64,000 nucleotides of DNA from Phalacrocorax aristotelis (GCF_949628215.1 NW_027441250.1:59089-123088), one strand, 5' to 3'. Positions 11,481-22,834 are shown, counted from the stretch's first letter. Notes: generated from the sequence alone by a model not told the origin. Translations and numbers: made by a program.

Positions 11481-12229
11481 TGGTGCCCCAAAAGTTGTTG
11501 CTCTTTTGCCAATTCTGCCCTGTACGCTTCACCTCTTTGTTTCTTGTTCCCATGTGCCTTGTTCCAGCTCTTTCCTCTGTCCTTCCTCCCTATTTATTCT
11601 TTTTCCTCTGTCACACTGCTTTTGGGTGCTGACCCTGGTAGCCAGCTCACTGCAACCATATCTGACGCGCGTGAAGGGACGAGGCTTCGCTGCTTCCTGC
11701 GCATTCCCAGATGCATTTGCAGCCCCTGGGCTTCGGGGTGAGTGGCTGCAGCTGGGTCCAAGGGAGAAGATGATGTGCTGTTGGATGCAGCCGGTGAGTC
11801 TGAGGACAGGGCTGGCCCTGCTGTGCCAAGGGGCTCTAGCTGGGGAGAGGGCTGCCTGGACACTCCTGCCTGCAGGAGCTGGCTGAGGAGTGAAAGGAAG
11901 GGTGTTCCACAGGCAGGTGCCTCCAGCCAGGAACAGCGTGTAGTTGAGCAAGGAAGGATCCGTCCCGGCCAGAGCACGCCACCAGCACAAGGTAACAGGA
12001 TATCAGCAGCTCTGTTGGCTATGTGTGTTGGCCCCCGTGTGTCCAGGAAACATGGTCGGAGAGGAGTCTCGGGGCACCCGCCTCCTGCTCCGGGAGGGGC
12101 ATGGTTTGGGCAGCCAGCACTGCGGAGGGGGAAGGGGCAGAGGGAGAGAGAGAAACCTCAGGGCTGTGAAGCTGTCCTGCCCACAACAGGAGCTGCAGTG
12201 AGTCGCACAGCTCCTCCCATGCATCTGGG
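11481..12229. other. Unassigned GC-moderate sequence
   Basis: No recognisable gene. Open frames up to 230 codons occur on both strands but overlap heavily, have no domain and start in pyrimidine-rich sequence. Donor-like GTGAG occurs near 11,740 and 11,790 without a clear acceptor pairing. Confidence 0.4.
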
Positions 12230-12880
12230 CCTATCCCTGCTATGCTTTTCCCAGTGTCTGTCTGCCTCCTTGCCTGTCCCTGCCTCTGTCTCCTTCTCAG
12301 GCTGCACAGCTCACCAAAGCTTTTTGGTCTTCTGCCAACACTGCCCTGCACCCCATCGCCTTCTATGTGTCCTTTCTATACCTCTCCTTTTCTGGCTCCA
12401 CACCTGCTATTTTTTTCTTCCCTATTACTTGTAAAAATTGCATTTCTAGGTCTGCCTCTACCCAGCGACCTATCTCCATTTCAGTGACTCCCTCTGCTCT
12501 GCCCCGGCTTGCTCTTCCTACATCCTTTCTCTGTGGCCATCTATCTGTCTCCCTCTCTTGATATTTAACTTCTACCCACATGGCCAGAACCCCGTTGATT
12601 TTTACATTTGCGCTGTCTGTCTACGTTCAGTTCCGCGTCCACGTTTGTTTCTTCCTGCCTGTCCTCAACTAAATCACTTTTCCAATTTTGTTTGTCTTCA
12701 TTGATTTAGTTTGCGGTCCCTATTTCTTACTTTTTCCTGTCTGACCCTTACTCCATTGCTTTTAAAATTCTCTTTCTAGGTTTAGTTTTACGAAGCTGCC
12801 AATCCCTAATTTTAAGGGTTATTTGTTGCTCATGCACCCCATTGCTTTTAAAATATTTTATCAAGGTGACTTTTTTTTTA
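12230..12880 (+). repeat. Pyrimidine-rich degenerate minisatellite, block 2
   Basis: C/T-rich repeats resembling block 1. The segment 'ccattgcttttaaaat' recurs at about 12,752 and 12,840, and equivalents recur through block 3. No coding potential. Confidence 0.6.
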
Positions 12881-13350
12881 ATAGAGTTAATAAGGTTGGA
12901 AAAGGCCTGTGGTATCATTGAGTCCAATCATCAACCCAACACTACTGTGCCTCCTACAGCGCCACGTATACGCATCTTTTGAACGCCTCCAGGGAGGGCA
13001 ACTGCCCCACCTCTCTGGACAGCCTGTTCCAATACCTGATGACTCTTTGGGTAAAGAAATTTTTCCTAATACCCTCTCTGATCATTCCCTGATGGAACTC
13101 GACACCATTTCCTCTTGTCCAATCGCTAGCTCGTTGGGAAAAGGAACCTACACCCAGTTTACTACAACCTCCTCTGAGCCTCCTCTTCTGCAGACTTAAA
13201 CAACCCCAGTTCCCTCAGCCGCTCTTCATAAGACTTGTTTTCCAGACCCTTCCCCAAGCTTTGTTGCCCTTCTCTGGACATACTCCAACTACTCAATGTC
13301 CTTTTTGTCCTGAAGGGCCCGAAAGGGAACACAATACTCAAGGTGCGGCC

Positions 13351-13740
13351 TCACCAGTGCCAAGTCAGGGGTATGATCACTTCCCTACTCCTGCTGGCCA
13401 CGCTATTTCTGATACAAGGCAGGACCCCATCGGCCTCCTTGCCAACCCAGGCAGACCGCCGCCTCACGTTCAGCCGGCTGTCAACCGGCACCCCCGGGTC
13501 CTTCTCTGCCGCACAGTTTTCCAGTCGCTCTTCCCCAAGCCTGTAGCATTGCATGGGGTCGTTGTGACCCGAGCACAGGACCCGGCACTCAGCCTTGTTA
13601 ATTCTCATAGAGTTGACGTCAGGCCATGGGTCCAGCCTGTCCAGATCCCTCTGCAGAGCCTTCCTACCCTCGAGCAGATGAACACTCCCGCCCAACTTGG
13701 TATCATCTGCAAACTTACTGAAGGCACACTGTCCCCTCAT
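13351..13740 (-). pseudogene. CR1 ORF2 reverse-transcriptase fragment
   Basis: A 129-codon open stretch of CR1 ORF2. The motif [10 protein letters not shown] (residues 9-18) is the catalytic YXDD-equivalent block of CR1 reverse transcriptase, followed by the typical LEGR and QRDLDRLD segments. It is only part of the palm and following region; the upstream fingers and palm lie in other frames or are broken. It is a remnant, not a functional gene. Confidence 0.85.
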
Positions 13741-14839
13741 TCAGAGCATTGATATAGACATGGAACAAGACTAGTCCTAAAGTTGACCCCTGGGGAACAG
13801 CGCTCATGACCCGCCACAAATTTGGTTTAACCTCTGTCACCACTACTCTTTGGGCTCAGCCATCCAGCTAGTTTTGTACTCAAGGAGTACACCTGTCCAA
13901 GCTAGGAACCACCAGCTTCTCCAGGAGAATGCTGTGGGAGACAGTGTCAAAGGCTTTACTGAAGTACAGGTAGATAACATCCACGGCTCATCCACTAGGT
14001 GGGTCACCTGGTCATAGAAGGAGACTGGGTTGGTCAGGCAGAACCTGCGGTGTCTGGGCCTGATCCCCTGGTCATCCTGTACATGCCTGGTGAGCGCACT
14101 GAAGGTGAACCATTACTACCCTGGTGATAAACAGCCAGTCTACTAGAGACTGAGGCCAAGAAGGCCTCAAGTACCTCAGTCTAGTCCTCAGTGGCAGCAT
14201 TCCCCACCCCGGCCCCCAGTAGAGGCTGGAGAGTCTCTTTGGCTCTCTTTCTGTTAGCATATATGTAAAAGTATGTTTTGTCATCTCTAATAACAGTGGC
14301 CAGTTGAGTTCTAGCTGGGCTTTTGCCTTCCTGGTTTGCATAACAAGCTCTGTGTTCTGTTCCTGACTTGCCTACCCGTTCTTCAAAAGCAGTAAACTCT
14401 CCTTTCCCTGCCCCCCCGAGCCACCACAAAAGCTCTCTGTTCAGCCAGGCCTGTCATCTTCCTGCCCGTTTGTCTTACTGCACACAGGGACAACCTGGTT
14501 CTGCACCTTCCAGATTTCCTTCTTCAACGTCCAGCCTTCCAGGACCCCTTAGCCCTTCAGGACTTCCTCCCAAGGAACCCTTTCAACCAGTGTCCCAAAG
14601 AGTCCAAAGCCTGCCCTCCGCAAGTCCACAGTATATATTTTGCCAGCCCCCCCTTCCTTATTTTGCCAGGCATCAGGAATTCTATCAGGGTGCAGTTGCT
14701 AGGCGCAAAATGGCTTCCAACCCCCACATCTCCCACCGGTCCTTCTGTTTCTAAAGAGCAGGTCAGTCGAGGCACCTCCCCAGTAGGCTCATTTACCAGC
14801 TGCATCAGGAAGTTACCTTCCACGTGCTCCATGAACCTC

Positions 14840-15034
14840 CTAGACAGTTTCCTCTGCTGCGTTTTCTTTCCAGCAGACATCTGGTAAGTTCAAGTGCCCC
14901 ATGAGAATAAGGGGTAGCAACTGGGAGAGTTCTGCCAGCTGCCTGTAGAATTCTTCAGCTACTTCTTCATTGCAGTCAGGTGGTCTACAGCAGACCCCCA
15001 GCTGGATATCTGCCTCATTGGCCTTTCCCCTCAT
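14840..15034 (-). pseudogene. CR1 ORF2 endonuclease fragment
   Basis: A 64-codon open stretch matching the APE-type endonuclease of CR1: a 'GVCCRPPD' segment, then 'FYRQL', then 'LILMGHLNLPD'. Active members have GDFN where this copy reads GHLN, so a conserved acidic residue is lost. It sits at the 5' side of the broken CR1 copy, in the correct order relative to the reverse-transcriptase fragment. Confidence 0.8.
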
Positions 15035-15206
15035 CCTTACCCATAAGCCGTCAACCTCATCCTCCCAATCATTGAGCTCTCTACAACCAAAACACTACCT
15101 AACGTACAGAGCCACCCCACCACATCTCCTTCCTTGCCTAACCCTTCGTAAGAGATTAGAGCCATCCATCGCAGCACTCGAATTGTACGAGGCATCCCAC
15201 CGCATC

Positions 15207-15612
15207 TGGTGAGAAACCGTACTAGGAGCAGCTAAAGTCACTTGGTTTATTAAGCCTAGAGACAGGGAGACCTCATCTCAGTCTGCAGCTTCCTCACAAG
15301 GGGTGGAGGAGGCACAGGTGCCGATCATTTTTCTCCGGTGACCAACAATAGGACCTGAGGGAACGGCAGGAGGATGGTCCAGGGGAGGTTTAGGGTGGGT
15401 ATTAGGAAAAGTTTTTTCACTCAGAGGGCCACGGAACAGGCTCCCCAGGGAAGCAGGCACAGCACCAAGCCTGACAATAATCAAGTAGCACTAGGGCAAC
15501 ACCATCAGAGGCATGGGGTGAATTTGGGGCTGTCCTGTGCAGGGAAAGGAGTTGGACTCTAATCCTCGTGGGTCCCTTCTGACCCAGAACGTTCTATGAT
15601 TCTGCGATGTCT
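15207..15612 (+). mobile_element. CR1 3'-end copy nested in the older CR1
   Basis: Plus-strand CR1 3' end: 'caggggaggtttagg', 'ttaggaaaagttttttcac', 'ggaacaggctccccaggg', ending in the typical 'ttctatgattctgcgatg' tail. It is 5'-truncated and splits the minus-strand CR1, which resumes at 15,613. Junctions read 'tctggtgag' on the left and 'tctgcgatg' on the right, a possible imperfect target duplication. Exact boundaries are uncertain by about 10-20 bp. Confidence 0.75.
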
Positions 15613-15860
15613 GCGATGGCAAGAGAATCAAAGCTATCCCGCTGCACAACAGCTTCTATCTCCTGCCTTACGGCATCTATGCTGTGTGCATCGGGGTAGA
15701 CCTGCTCAAGGTGGGATATTGATTTCACCCTCGAGCTCGGCACGCCGCCCCTAGGCTCTTCTTTAGCGACCCTGGCTATATCCCTTCCCCTCCAAGTCTC
15801 CCTTAAAGCCGCCTCCCCGAGCCCTGCAAATTCCCAAGGAAGAATGCTTTTCCCCCTTTG
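15613..15860 (-). mobile_element. CR1 LINE, 5' continuation of the split copy
   Basis: Continues the minus-strand CR1 after the nested insertion: 'cacaacagcttctatctcct', then 'gctgtgtgcatcggggtaga', and later 'tctcccttaaagccgcct', all in the order found in CR1 upstream of the endonuclease end. It stops near 15,860, so the copy is 5'-truncated or too diverged beyond. Confidence 0.7.
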
Positions 15861-15869
15861 AGATAGATG

Positions 15870-17370
15870 AACTCCTTATTCAATCCCTTTTAATTTTTTT
15901 CCAGTGGTACCCTAACCACCCTTGCGTTTATCGTGTTCTTTTTGTGTACTATTATCACCTTTACTGTGGTCATTTGTTCATTTTCAGCTCTTTCCTTAGC
16001 ACCATCGCTTTTAAAATTTTATGTCTGTGTTTTATTTCTATTACTATTTTTTAGTTGTTATTGTCTCTTAATCCCTCGGCTTTTAAACTTTCCTACTTTT
16101 GTCTCGTTCGCCGGTGTTACTTCTCAATTATTTTTCATAGCGCTCTCGCTTTTTACATTTCCTTTTCACGTCTGTTTTGGGTCACTGTCCTTATTGCATA
16201 AGATTGTCTTTATTTCCTAATACGCACTGCTGGCTAGGCTTTCTTTCTACAGCAACCTCAGTTCTCTTTGCTGTCTTTGCAAAATTATTTCTCATCTCTC
16301 TTTAGCGCCCTCGCTTTTTCCATTTCCTTTCTACCTCCCTTCTAGGTTACAGTCTCTGTTTTAATTTTTTTTTATTTCCCTACAAGCCCTTCCTTTTTAA
16401 ATGTTATTTATAAGTTAACTCTCATTCCTTTGGAAGTTTAAAAAGTTATTTCTTCTATTTCACTAATGACCTTGCTTTTTCCACTTAATTTCTACATTTC
16501 CATTTTACTTGACCGTTGCTATTTTTAATTTTTTCCCTCATTTCTTGAATCGTATTTTCCTCTAAAATTTTGTACAATTTTATCTGGTGTCTTTGTTTTA
16601 GTTATTTCTTGTCCTTAGTAGCAGTACCTTTGCTGTTATAATATTTTTCTATTTTCCATCCCTATTATTAATAGTTTGCTCTAGGTTTCCCTAATCCCTG
16701 TCACTTTTTAGATTTCTTCCTTTAGCCCGTTTCCTGTGCTTATTTTGCTCTGTTTTCTTTCAAGTATATGTCTTCCCTTAACACCATCACTTCACCAGTT
16801 TTCTTCATCCATCTGTTTGCTGTCCCTATGTTTTAAATTTTATCTTTAGTTCCATAATCCCCCTTGCTTTTTAAACCTTTTCTATGCCAATTTTTCTCCC
16901 TTTGCTGTCTTTTTACAATTATTTCTTCTCTTCCCTTAGCGTCACAGCTTTTAAAATTTGCTGTCTCTTTTAGATGGCTGTCCCTATCTATTTTTGCCCT
17001 TCCTTTTCCTAATCTCTTGCTTCCTAAATGTTCTGTCTACTTTTATTCCCTTTGCTGTTTCTCAGAATTATTTCTTGTCTTTCATTAGTACTGCTGCATT
17101 TTAACTTTCTTTCCGCTCCTGTTTCAGTTTCCTGTCCGTCTTTTCATTTTTCTCTTTGTTTTTCTAACATCCCGCACTTGATTTTTTTTTTTCCCCTACA
17201 TCTCCAAGTCACTTGGCCTTTGGTGTTTTATGTTTTTCCCTATTTCTTTACTATCAGTTTTTAACTCCTCTGCCTAATGTTATCCATTGGCTGTATTAAC
17301 ACTTGAATAATTTCTTGTCTTTTGTTAGTGTCGCAGCTTTTAAAATGTCATCTTTTACCTCATAGGCCTT
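15870..17370 (+). repeat. Pyrimidine-rich degenerate minisatellite, block 3
   Basis: T/C-rich repeats of roughly 80-110 bp. Each contains a version of 'cttagcaccatcgcttttaaaattt' (near 16,000, 16,070, 16,310, 16,780, 16,935, 17,325) followed by a 'tgtc' word and T-rich spacer. Same family as blocks 1 and 2 but more T-rich. Open frames are short and compositional. Confidence 0.65.
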
Positions 17371-18600
17371 TTACCTCACAGTCTTAGACGTTCCCCAGCA
17401 GCACATTGTTGTCACAATCGCACCTCTCCAAGACATCTGTTCCCAAAAAAGAGCAATCTTTTTCTTTTCTATGCCATCTAGGATGCCTCCCGAGACCTTC
17501 CCTGTGCTCCACAGCATTTTGGTAGCATTTACTCTCCTTTTCAATCTCTTATCCCGCGAGCCTTTTGTGACCCCTCCGCTCCCAGTCACCGTGTGTCCAG
17601 AGAGCCCCTTTTCGTCCCACAACCCTGTTTTAGCTCAGTAGCAGGCTTTGGTCTTCCCTTGTTATCTCTGAACCCAGTCTTCGGGTTTGCTTGTGCCTCG
17701 GAGCGCTCTTAGCATACCGTCTGCTGACTACGGTACCTCCGGCTGGTCCCCAGCTCCTGAGGAGATCTGTAATCTGGTCACACCCCTCCAGACTGTATCC
17801 TCGTTTCCCAGAGCATTCTTTTGTCTCTGCGCCTCACCCAGGACCCCTCAGGGCGCCGCAACACCTACCGGCCCCTTTGAGGTCACATTCTGCGCACTTT
17901 TAGCTTTGCCGTGGCACTCACACCCTTCTCTCACCATCTGAAGATTTTCTGAGTCTGTATATGCTGCGCACAGCAGTCATTCTGTCCTTTCTTCCTTCTG
18001 TTTGTGCCTCTATTTGTTCCCTGGCTTTCTCATGTTGTGTTTACTGAGCTCAGATGCCCTCTGGATGTAATTGTCACATCCCCAAATACTTTTCTGTCTC
18101 TCTGCCTTCCTCAGGACATCTTCTATCCTAGTCACAGTCCTTTCCTAGACTCTCCTCAGGCTCCAGCTCCAAGGCTGCTTTGGTGTCTTGGGCTCCCTCA
18201 GGACTCCTCTGCTCCATTTGCTGAGTTCCCACGAGACATCCCCTCATAGAGATAGCCCAGGGCCCTGTTCTAGCTCAGAAGGGCACTTTTCACTCCTCTT
18301 TACCCTCCAGCTCTATTCCTGAGTCGGTATCTGTTACCCCGATCACTTTTTTCTTTCCTCAATTCTTTGCCGCCCCCCGTTCCAGCTCCCCCGAGAATAT
18401 CTGTTAGTTTGGTCAATTCCCTTTTGAGCTTCCTGCATTCTCACCACTGCTTTAGTTTCTCTGGTCCATTACAAACTATTCCTATCCCTGTGACAATGCC
18501 TCTTGTTCTGCCAGAACCTTTCCTAAAGCCATCTTTGTACTCCGCAGTAATTAATTTGTTTTCTGTCTTATAGTATGTTTCTCTTTGCTATCTGGTACCC
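17371..18600 (+). repeat. Degenerate C/T-rich repeat of a second type
   Basis: Recurring words at irregular spacing: 'gttttagctcagtagcagg' near 17,628 and 'gttctagctcagaagggca' near 18,268; 'atctgtaatctggtcac' near 17,766, 'atctgttagtttggtca' near 18,397 and 'atctgttaccccgatca' near 18,328; and 'caggactcctctgctcc'-like words. No gene is recognisable. The period is too decayed to state exactly. Confidence 0.45.
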
Positions 18601-19959
18601 CAAAAATATCTACGGGTGGCTCTGATCTTCTCTTGAGATTCTTGGAGAATCAATAGCCTGGATCTATTTTTAGCAACACATGTCTCAATGAGTTTTTATT
18701 GCACTTCCCCTTTTATTCTTTATTTAGCTGCTTATATGCTCATTAGGACACTTCATATAACTTTTGATACCGTTCCTGTATTTCCCTTTTTAAATTTTTG
18801 TCCTTTGAGACTGCTATCAGTCTCTTAAGGAAATCAGAGTGTCAAAATTACTCTGAATTATCAGTGATTTATAGAAAATAATTTCATTTGAACCAGAGAT
18901 TTAATTCACTTTGCCATTCAGTCATATCTAGACTATAGCTCTGCTAGTATGTAGATAGTATGTGTGGTTTTGCTAGAAATGAACCATAATTGTATAACTC
19001 TTCTGTTTTACAGAAAAGTAAAACATACAACTAATGGTCATAATAGTGCTATTATAATCCAGGAGGTGCTCTTCTATATAAATTAGTAAGACATGGTTTT
19101 TCCCTGTATACATCCTAGGAAAATGAAGTTTAATTTCTTACCTGGCCACATTGCTGATGCAATACATGTAGGTGAAGAAAAACAAATAGTAGTACAATTA
19201 CAGTAAGAACCACTCTTTTTGTCTTTTTCCATGCTGTTAACATAAAGCACTTGAGAAAACTCCCTGCTGTTCCTTCAGCTGCCTTTATACCCTGTGGTGG
19301 TTCACCCCTCCCCTTTCCCAGGTGATTGTGGGAAGGTTGGTGGGCAGGGCCCGAGGTATATGAGCCACAGCCTCTGGTGAGGGAGCTCCCTTCCCTCCTG
19401 GCTTTCTCCAGTGTGGGTGCTTTGGTGTTCCTGTACTTAATTGTAAGTTTTGAGCTGTTTAAATATTTTTGGATAGGTATGTTTTGATATTTAAAGACAT
19501 GCAGATGCTTGTGAGAGGTAAGGCTTTTAGAACTCAATAAGGGTTGGTGGCATTTAAATTTGAAAGATCATTTGTGTCTAAACTTATATGTTTTTCCTTA
19601 TCTAATACTGCATTGGAGGTTCAGGTGTGGTAAGATGGCTTGATAGTATGTTGTTCTGTTATTTTTTTCTTTTTAGTTTTGAGTATGTTTCTTTTTATTA
19701 TTGGAATTCTCAACTTTATTGAATCAAAATTATTTTCATAAACTCTCTTGCGTAATCTAGAAGGTGTTGACATTAACTGTTAAGGGTATTGATAAGATGT
19801 GGTTGGGGTTAGGGTGAGTGTTCTGTATGCATTTATGTATGGGAATTTATATATGCAGTTTCTTTAAGAAAAGAAGAGCAATACAAGTGTATAGTTAATA
19901 TCAATAGACTTCTGTAAAACCCTGTGTAGGCTTGTGCAGAGCCAATAGCCAAAAGCAAT
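18601..19959. other. AT-rich sequence with no recognisable gene
   Basis: AT-rich sequence with one GC-richer island at about 19,250-19,430 that contains a TATATGAG word and could be a degraded LTR or promoter. I could not find element ends or a target duplication. Open frames are short and without domains. Confidence 0.4.
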
Positions 19960-20720
19960 GGGAAAGGTCAGTAACTTTAGTAGTATTTTGTAGATGTTAA
20001 GAAGATGACTGTAGCTGGCAGCTAGAGTGCTAGCTGAGAGTACATCCTAATGGTCGTCAGGTTTGTACGTGTATAGGGTGTAATGCTTGAGTTAATGTAT
20101 GTCCTTTAATGGCAGGTGGTAGCTGGGCTCTACATGGTATTCCTACATGAGAGCAAGACCTATGGATCATTTAAGCTATTTCTGTGCATCCAGGTGACTT
20201 CTACTATGTCCTTTTTTTCCAGAGGCGGAGGAGGAGTTGTTCAGGGTGACATAGGAAAGCCGAGGAAATCCTGTAAGAAGGTAGGACGGTGTGTGGTATA
20301 TAGAAGGAACATGTGACTGATGGCTGAATGACTCTGCAGTGTGTTTTGGGGAGTTAGAAGGCAGTAAGGAATGAGCCAAGTGTGAGCTGGACACAGGAGG
20401 GGAGTTGAGCTAGGTGATTGGTGTGCTGAAGTAGCAGTTCTTTCTGAGGTGTTGTGTTGATAGCGAAGGTAAAAGTGACCTCTGTTACTTGTGTGTTACA
20501 GATAATGGGTGAGCCTCAAAGTGGCAGCTGGAACTGACAGAGGCTGGGCAGGCAAGCTGTCAAAGAAAAGATGTGTGAGAATGGGATTCGGCGTGGGTAG
20601 GTTGCTGTTCTGGGTAATATCGTAGCATGTATCTTCTTTCCTAAGTTTTTGCACGTTCCATGTAGGCTTTGCGGGAGAGACACAATGTGGTGATGAGACT
20701 TCAGAGAAGGCTATGCTGAC
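19960..20720 (+). repeat. Decayed satellite copy at the array edge
   Basis: Two consecutive partial units in the array orientation. Positions 20,100-20,330 match the end of the monomer ('gtgcatccaggtgac', 'ggaggaggagttgttcagggtga', 'gtgtggtatatagaaggaac'). Positions 20,410-20,720 match the start of the next, including 'gggctgaag'-type, 'gggtgagcctcaaa' and 'ggcaagctgtc' segments. CpGs are mostly lost. It ends abruptly where the homogeneous array begins at 20,721, at the position equivalent to about 280 bp into a unit. Confidence 0.75.
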
Positions 20721-22137
20721 CGGTGACGGGTGGGCTGAAGCATAGCGATTCGTCCTGAGGGGTCGCGTCGCAGGTGGTTGCGAGCAACATGCGTTTGGCT
20801 CTTGCAGGTGGTGGGCGAGCCTCAAGACGGCAACCGGATCTGATGGAGGCCAGGCAGGTGAGCTGTCGAGGAAAAGGTGCGTGTCTGAGATGGGGGGGGG
20901 GGGGGGGGGGGGGGGTTGTGCGGGTATCCTGAGACTCCCGCAGCACGTGAGCGGGTCCTTTTTTGCTTGGGTTCTTGCAGGTGCCGCACGCAGGCTTCGG
21001 AGGGGAGACGCCGCGTGCCGCCGAGAGGTCCGAGAGGTGAGGGGCTTGAAGGCCAGGCGGCTGTTTGAGAGCAAGGTGTCGTACGGCCACTCAGTTGAAG
21101 CGTTTGTCTCTGGTTTTGCAGGTTGTTGTGCGCCGGCTGCGTTTGGGCCTGGATGCGCGTTTGAGGTGAGCTGGGTCGCAGAGGGGAGGGGCGCGGGGCT
21201 GGTGTGGTTCGTTCTTCCTTTTTTGGCGGAGCGACGGTAACTTTGTGTGCCCTGTGGTATCTCTAGGGGCCGCAGGGGATGGCGTTCGTCCTCGTCCGGA
21301 ACGGGCACGGAGCAGCCGGGTGAGCGGAGCAGCCGGGCGCGCGTGAGGTGGGGGGCGTTGCGGGGGTAGGTCCTTGTGGAGTGATGGGATGCCGGCTGAC
21401 AGGGCTGCTGTGTGTGTGTTGTTGTTGTTGTTGTTTTTGTTTAGGTGATGAAAAGGCACCTGGCACGTGGAGGACCGATGCAGTGGGCTGACCGTGCGCT
21501 TGTTCTTCTGAAGGATGGGTGGACCGAGACTCTCGGCCCCTTGAAAGCTAGGTTGAGGCAACGGTGCTGGGGAAGGGGTTGGGGGAGGCAGGGGTTTTAA
21601 GGATGGTGCAGCGGAGCGGGCTGTCCGGGAAGCGGTCCCCTTTGAGAGCAGGGAAAAGGAGCGGGTTCCTCTTCAATGTGACGGGAACGTGTGCCGGGCA
21701 GGGCGGTTCCAGGCTGTGTGCGTTATTGTGCAGTGTGTGTGTTTCGTGTTGGGTGCCTCCGACCTTCCTCGGGTCTCGGTTGCTCTCTTTGTTCTTTAGG
21801 AGCCAGGCAGGTGCCTCGGCAGCGTTAGTAGGGCCCGGCGAGGCCCTAGTCGTGGGCTCGGCGCCCGTCGGGCGCTTCTCTTTTGGCGTCGCAAGCTTCG
21901 GGCGTGGATCGTTTTGGCGTCTCGGACGGGCGTCTTGGGCGGCGTCGTTCCCGGCTGCGTGAGCAGCGCCGCTCTGTCGCTGTGAGTTTTTTGGGGCTGG
22001 CATTTCTTCCTTGCATCCTTAGGCGGTTAGGTCTTGAAGCTGGGCTGGTTGCACGTCCGTCGTCTCGGTTGCGAGAGGAAGCTCTTGTCACGGGCCGCGA
22101 AGCTGTCGGCGTGCTCTGGCGTTGCCGTAGGGCCTGC

Positions 22138-22145
22138 TGACGTCA
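22138..22145 (+). promoter_or_regulatory. CRE palindrome TGACGTCA, one per satellite unit
   Basis: Perfect 8-bp CRE (CREB/ATF/CREM site) within 'gcctgctgacgtcaccg'. The same site starts at 24,278; 26,416; 28,541; 30,681; 32,822; 34,962; 37,100; 39,238; 41,376; 43,609; 45,747; 47,980; 50,118; 58,890; 61,044 and 63,181, so all 17 units have it. In the decayed copy near 3,270 the same place reads TGTGTCAC. Binding is an inference; methylation of the central CpG would block it. Confidence 0.6.
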
Positions 22146-22834
22146 CCGTCGGGGTCCCGCAGGCGGTCTTGCCGGACGGGGGGTTTCCGTCTGGGTGTCG
22201 TCGTTCTCTCCGAGAGCTGCCTCTCATCCTTCGGGGCGCGTTGGCTGTAGCGTTCTGTGTAGCGTTGTTCTGTGTTTGTCTTGGAGCCGCCCTGCCCGGG
22301 GATGTAGAGTCAGGGCAAGGCGGGTGGTGCTGGCATCTAGGGATGCGCCCAGGCTTTGGCGGGGGTGGGGGGGAAGGAATTTTGCAGCCGTCTTGGATCG
22401 ACTGGCTGTTGTCGGTGGGTGAGGGAAGTAATTCCTGTTGGGTTTTGTGGGCCCCCAGGGAACAACCGTAGGTGTCTGGGGGAGGGAGCTAGAGCCTTAG
22501 CTGAGCAGGTAGTGTGTCAAGGGTGTTCTGGCTTGTCTGTGTGCTGGGCTTAATGTTTGATGTATTGTGCTCATGTTTAAGAGCCGCCCTAGTTGGGCTC
22601 TCGAGGGGTGTTCCTACGTGCGATCGAGACCTGCGTCGTGGTTCAGCTGTCGCTGTGCATGCAGGTGACGTGTTTGGCAGGTGCCGAGGGAGGAGTGGTG
22701 CAGGGTGATGGAGGACGGCGCTGTAAGCGGGTGAGTTGGTGTGCGGTGTATCTGGAGGGAAGATGTGGCTGTTGGCTCTATGAGCCCGTTGTGGTAATTT
22801 TTCTTTGTGGACGCGTGTGAGGAGCCGAGCGGGA

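Larger units (their letters stand above)
12885..15206 (-). mobile_element. CR1 LINE, 3' part, inactive
   Basis: A long CR1 copy on the minus strand. Minus-strand translation shows the reverse-transcriptase catalytic motif FADD at 13,713-13,702, inside a 129-codon open stretch (13,740-13,351), and an endonuclease stretch at 15,034-14,840. Frames are broken by stops and frameshifts between these islands, so the copy cannot make a protein. The 3' end lies near 12,885. Its 5' part continues beyond a nested CR1 insertion at 15,613-15,860. CR1 mobilises by target-primed reverse transcription; this copy is a fossil. Confidence 0.9.

Noticed and set aside
13616-13623. TGACGTCA-like word inside the CR1 copy
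   Set aside because: It lies in dead LINE sequence and has no link with the satellite CREs, so it is taken as chance.
22034-22471. 145-codon plus-strand frame recurring in every satellite unit
   Set aside because: It recurs only because units are near-identical. The decayed copies do not preserve it, it has no domain, and equally long frames overlap it on both strands.
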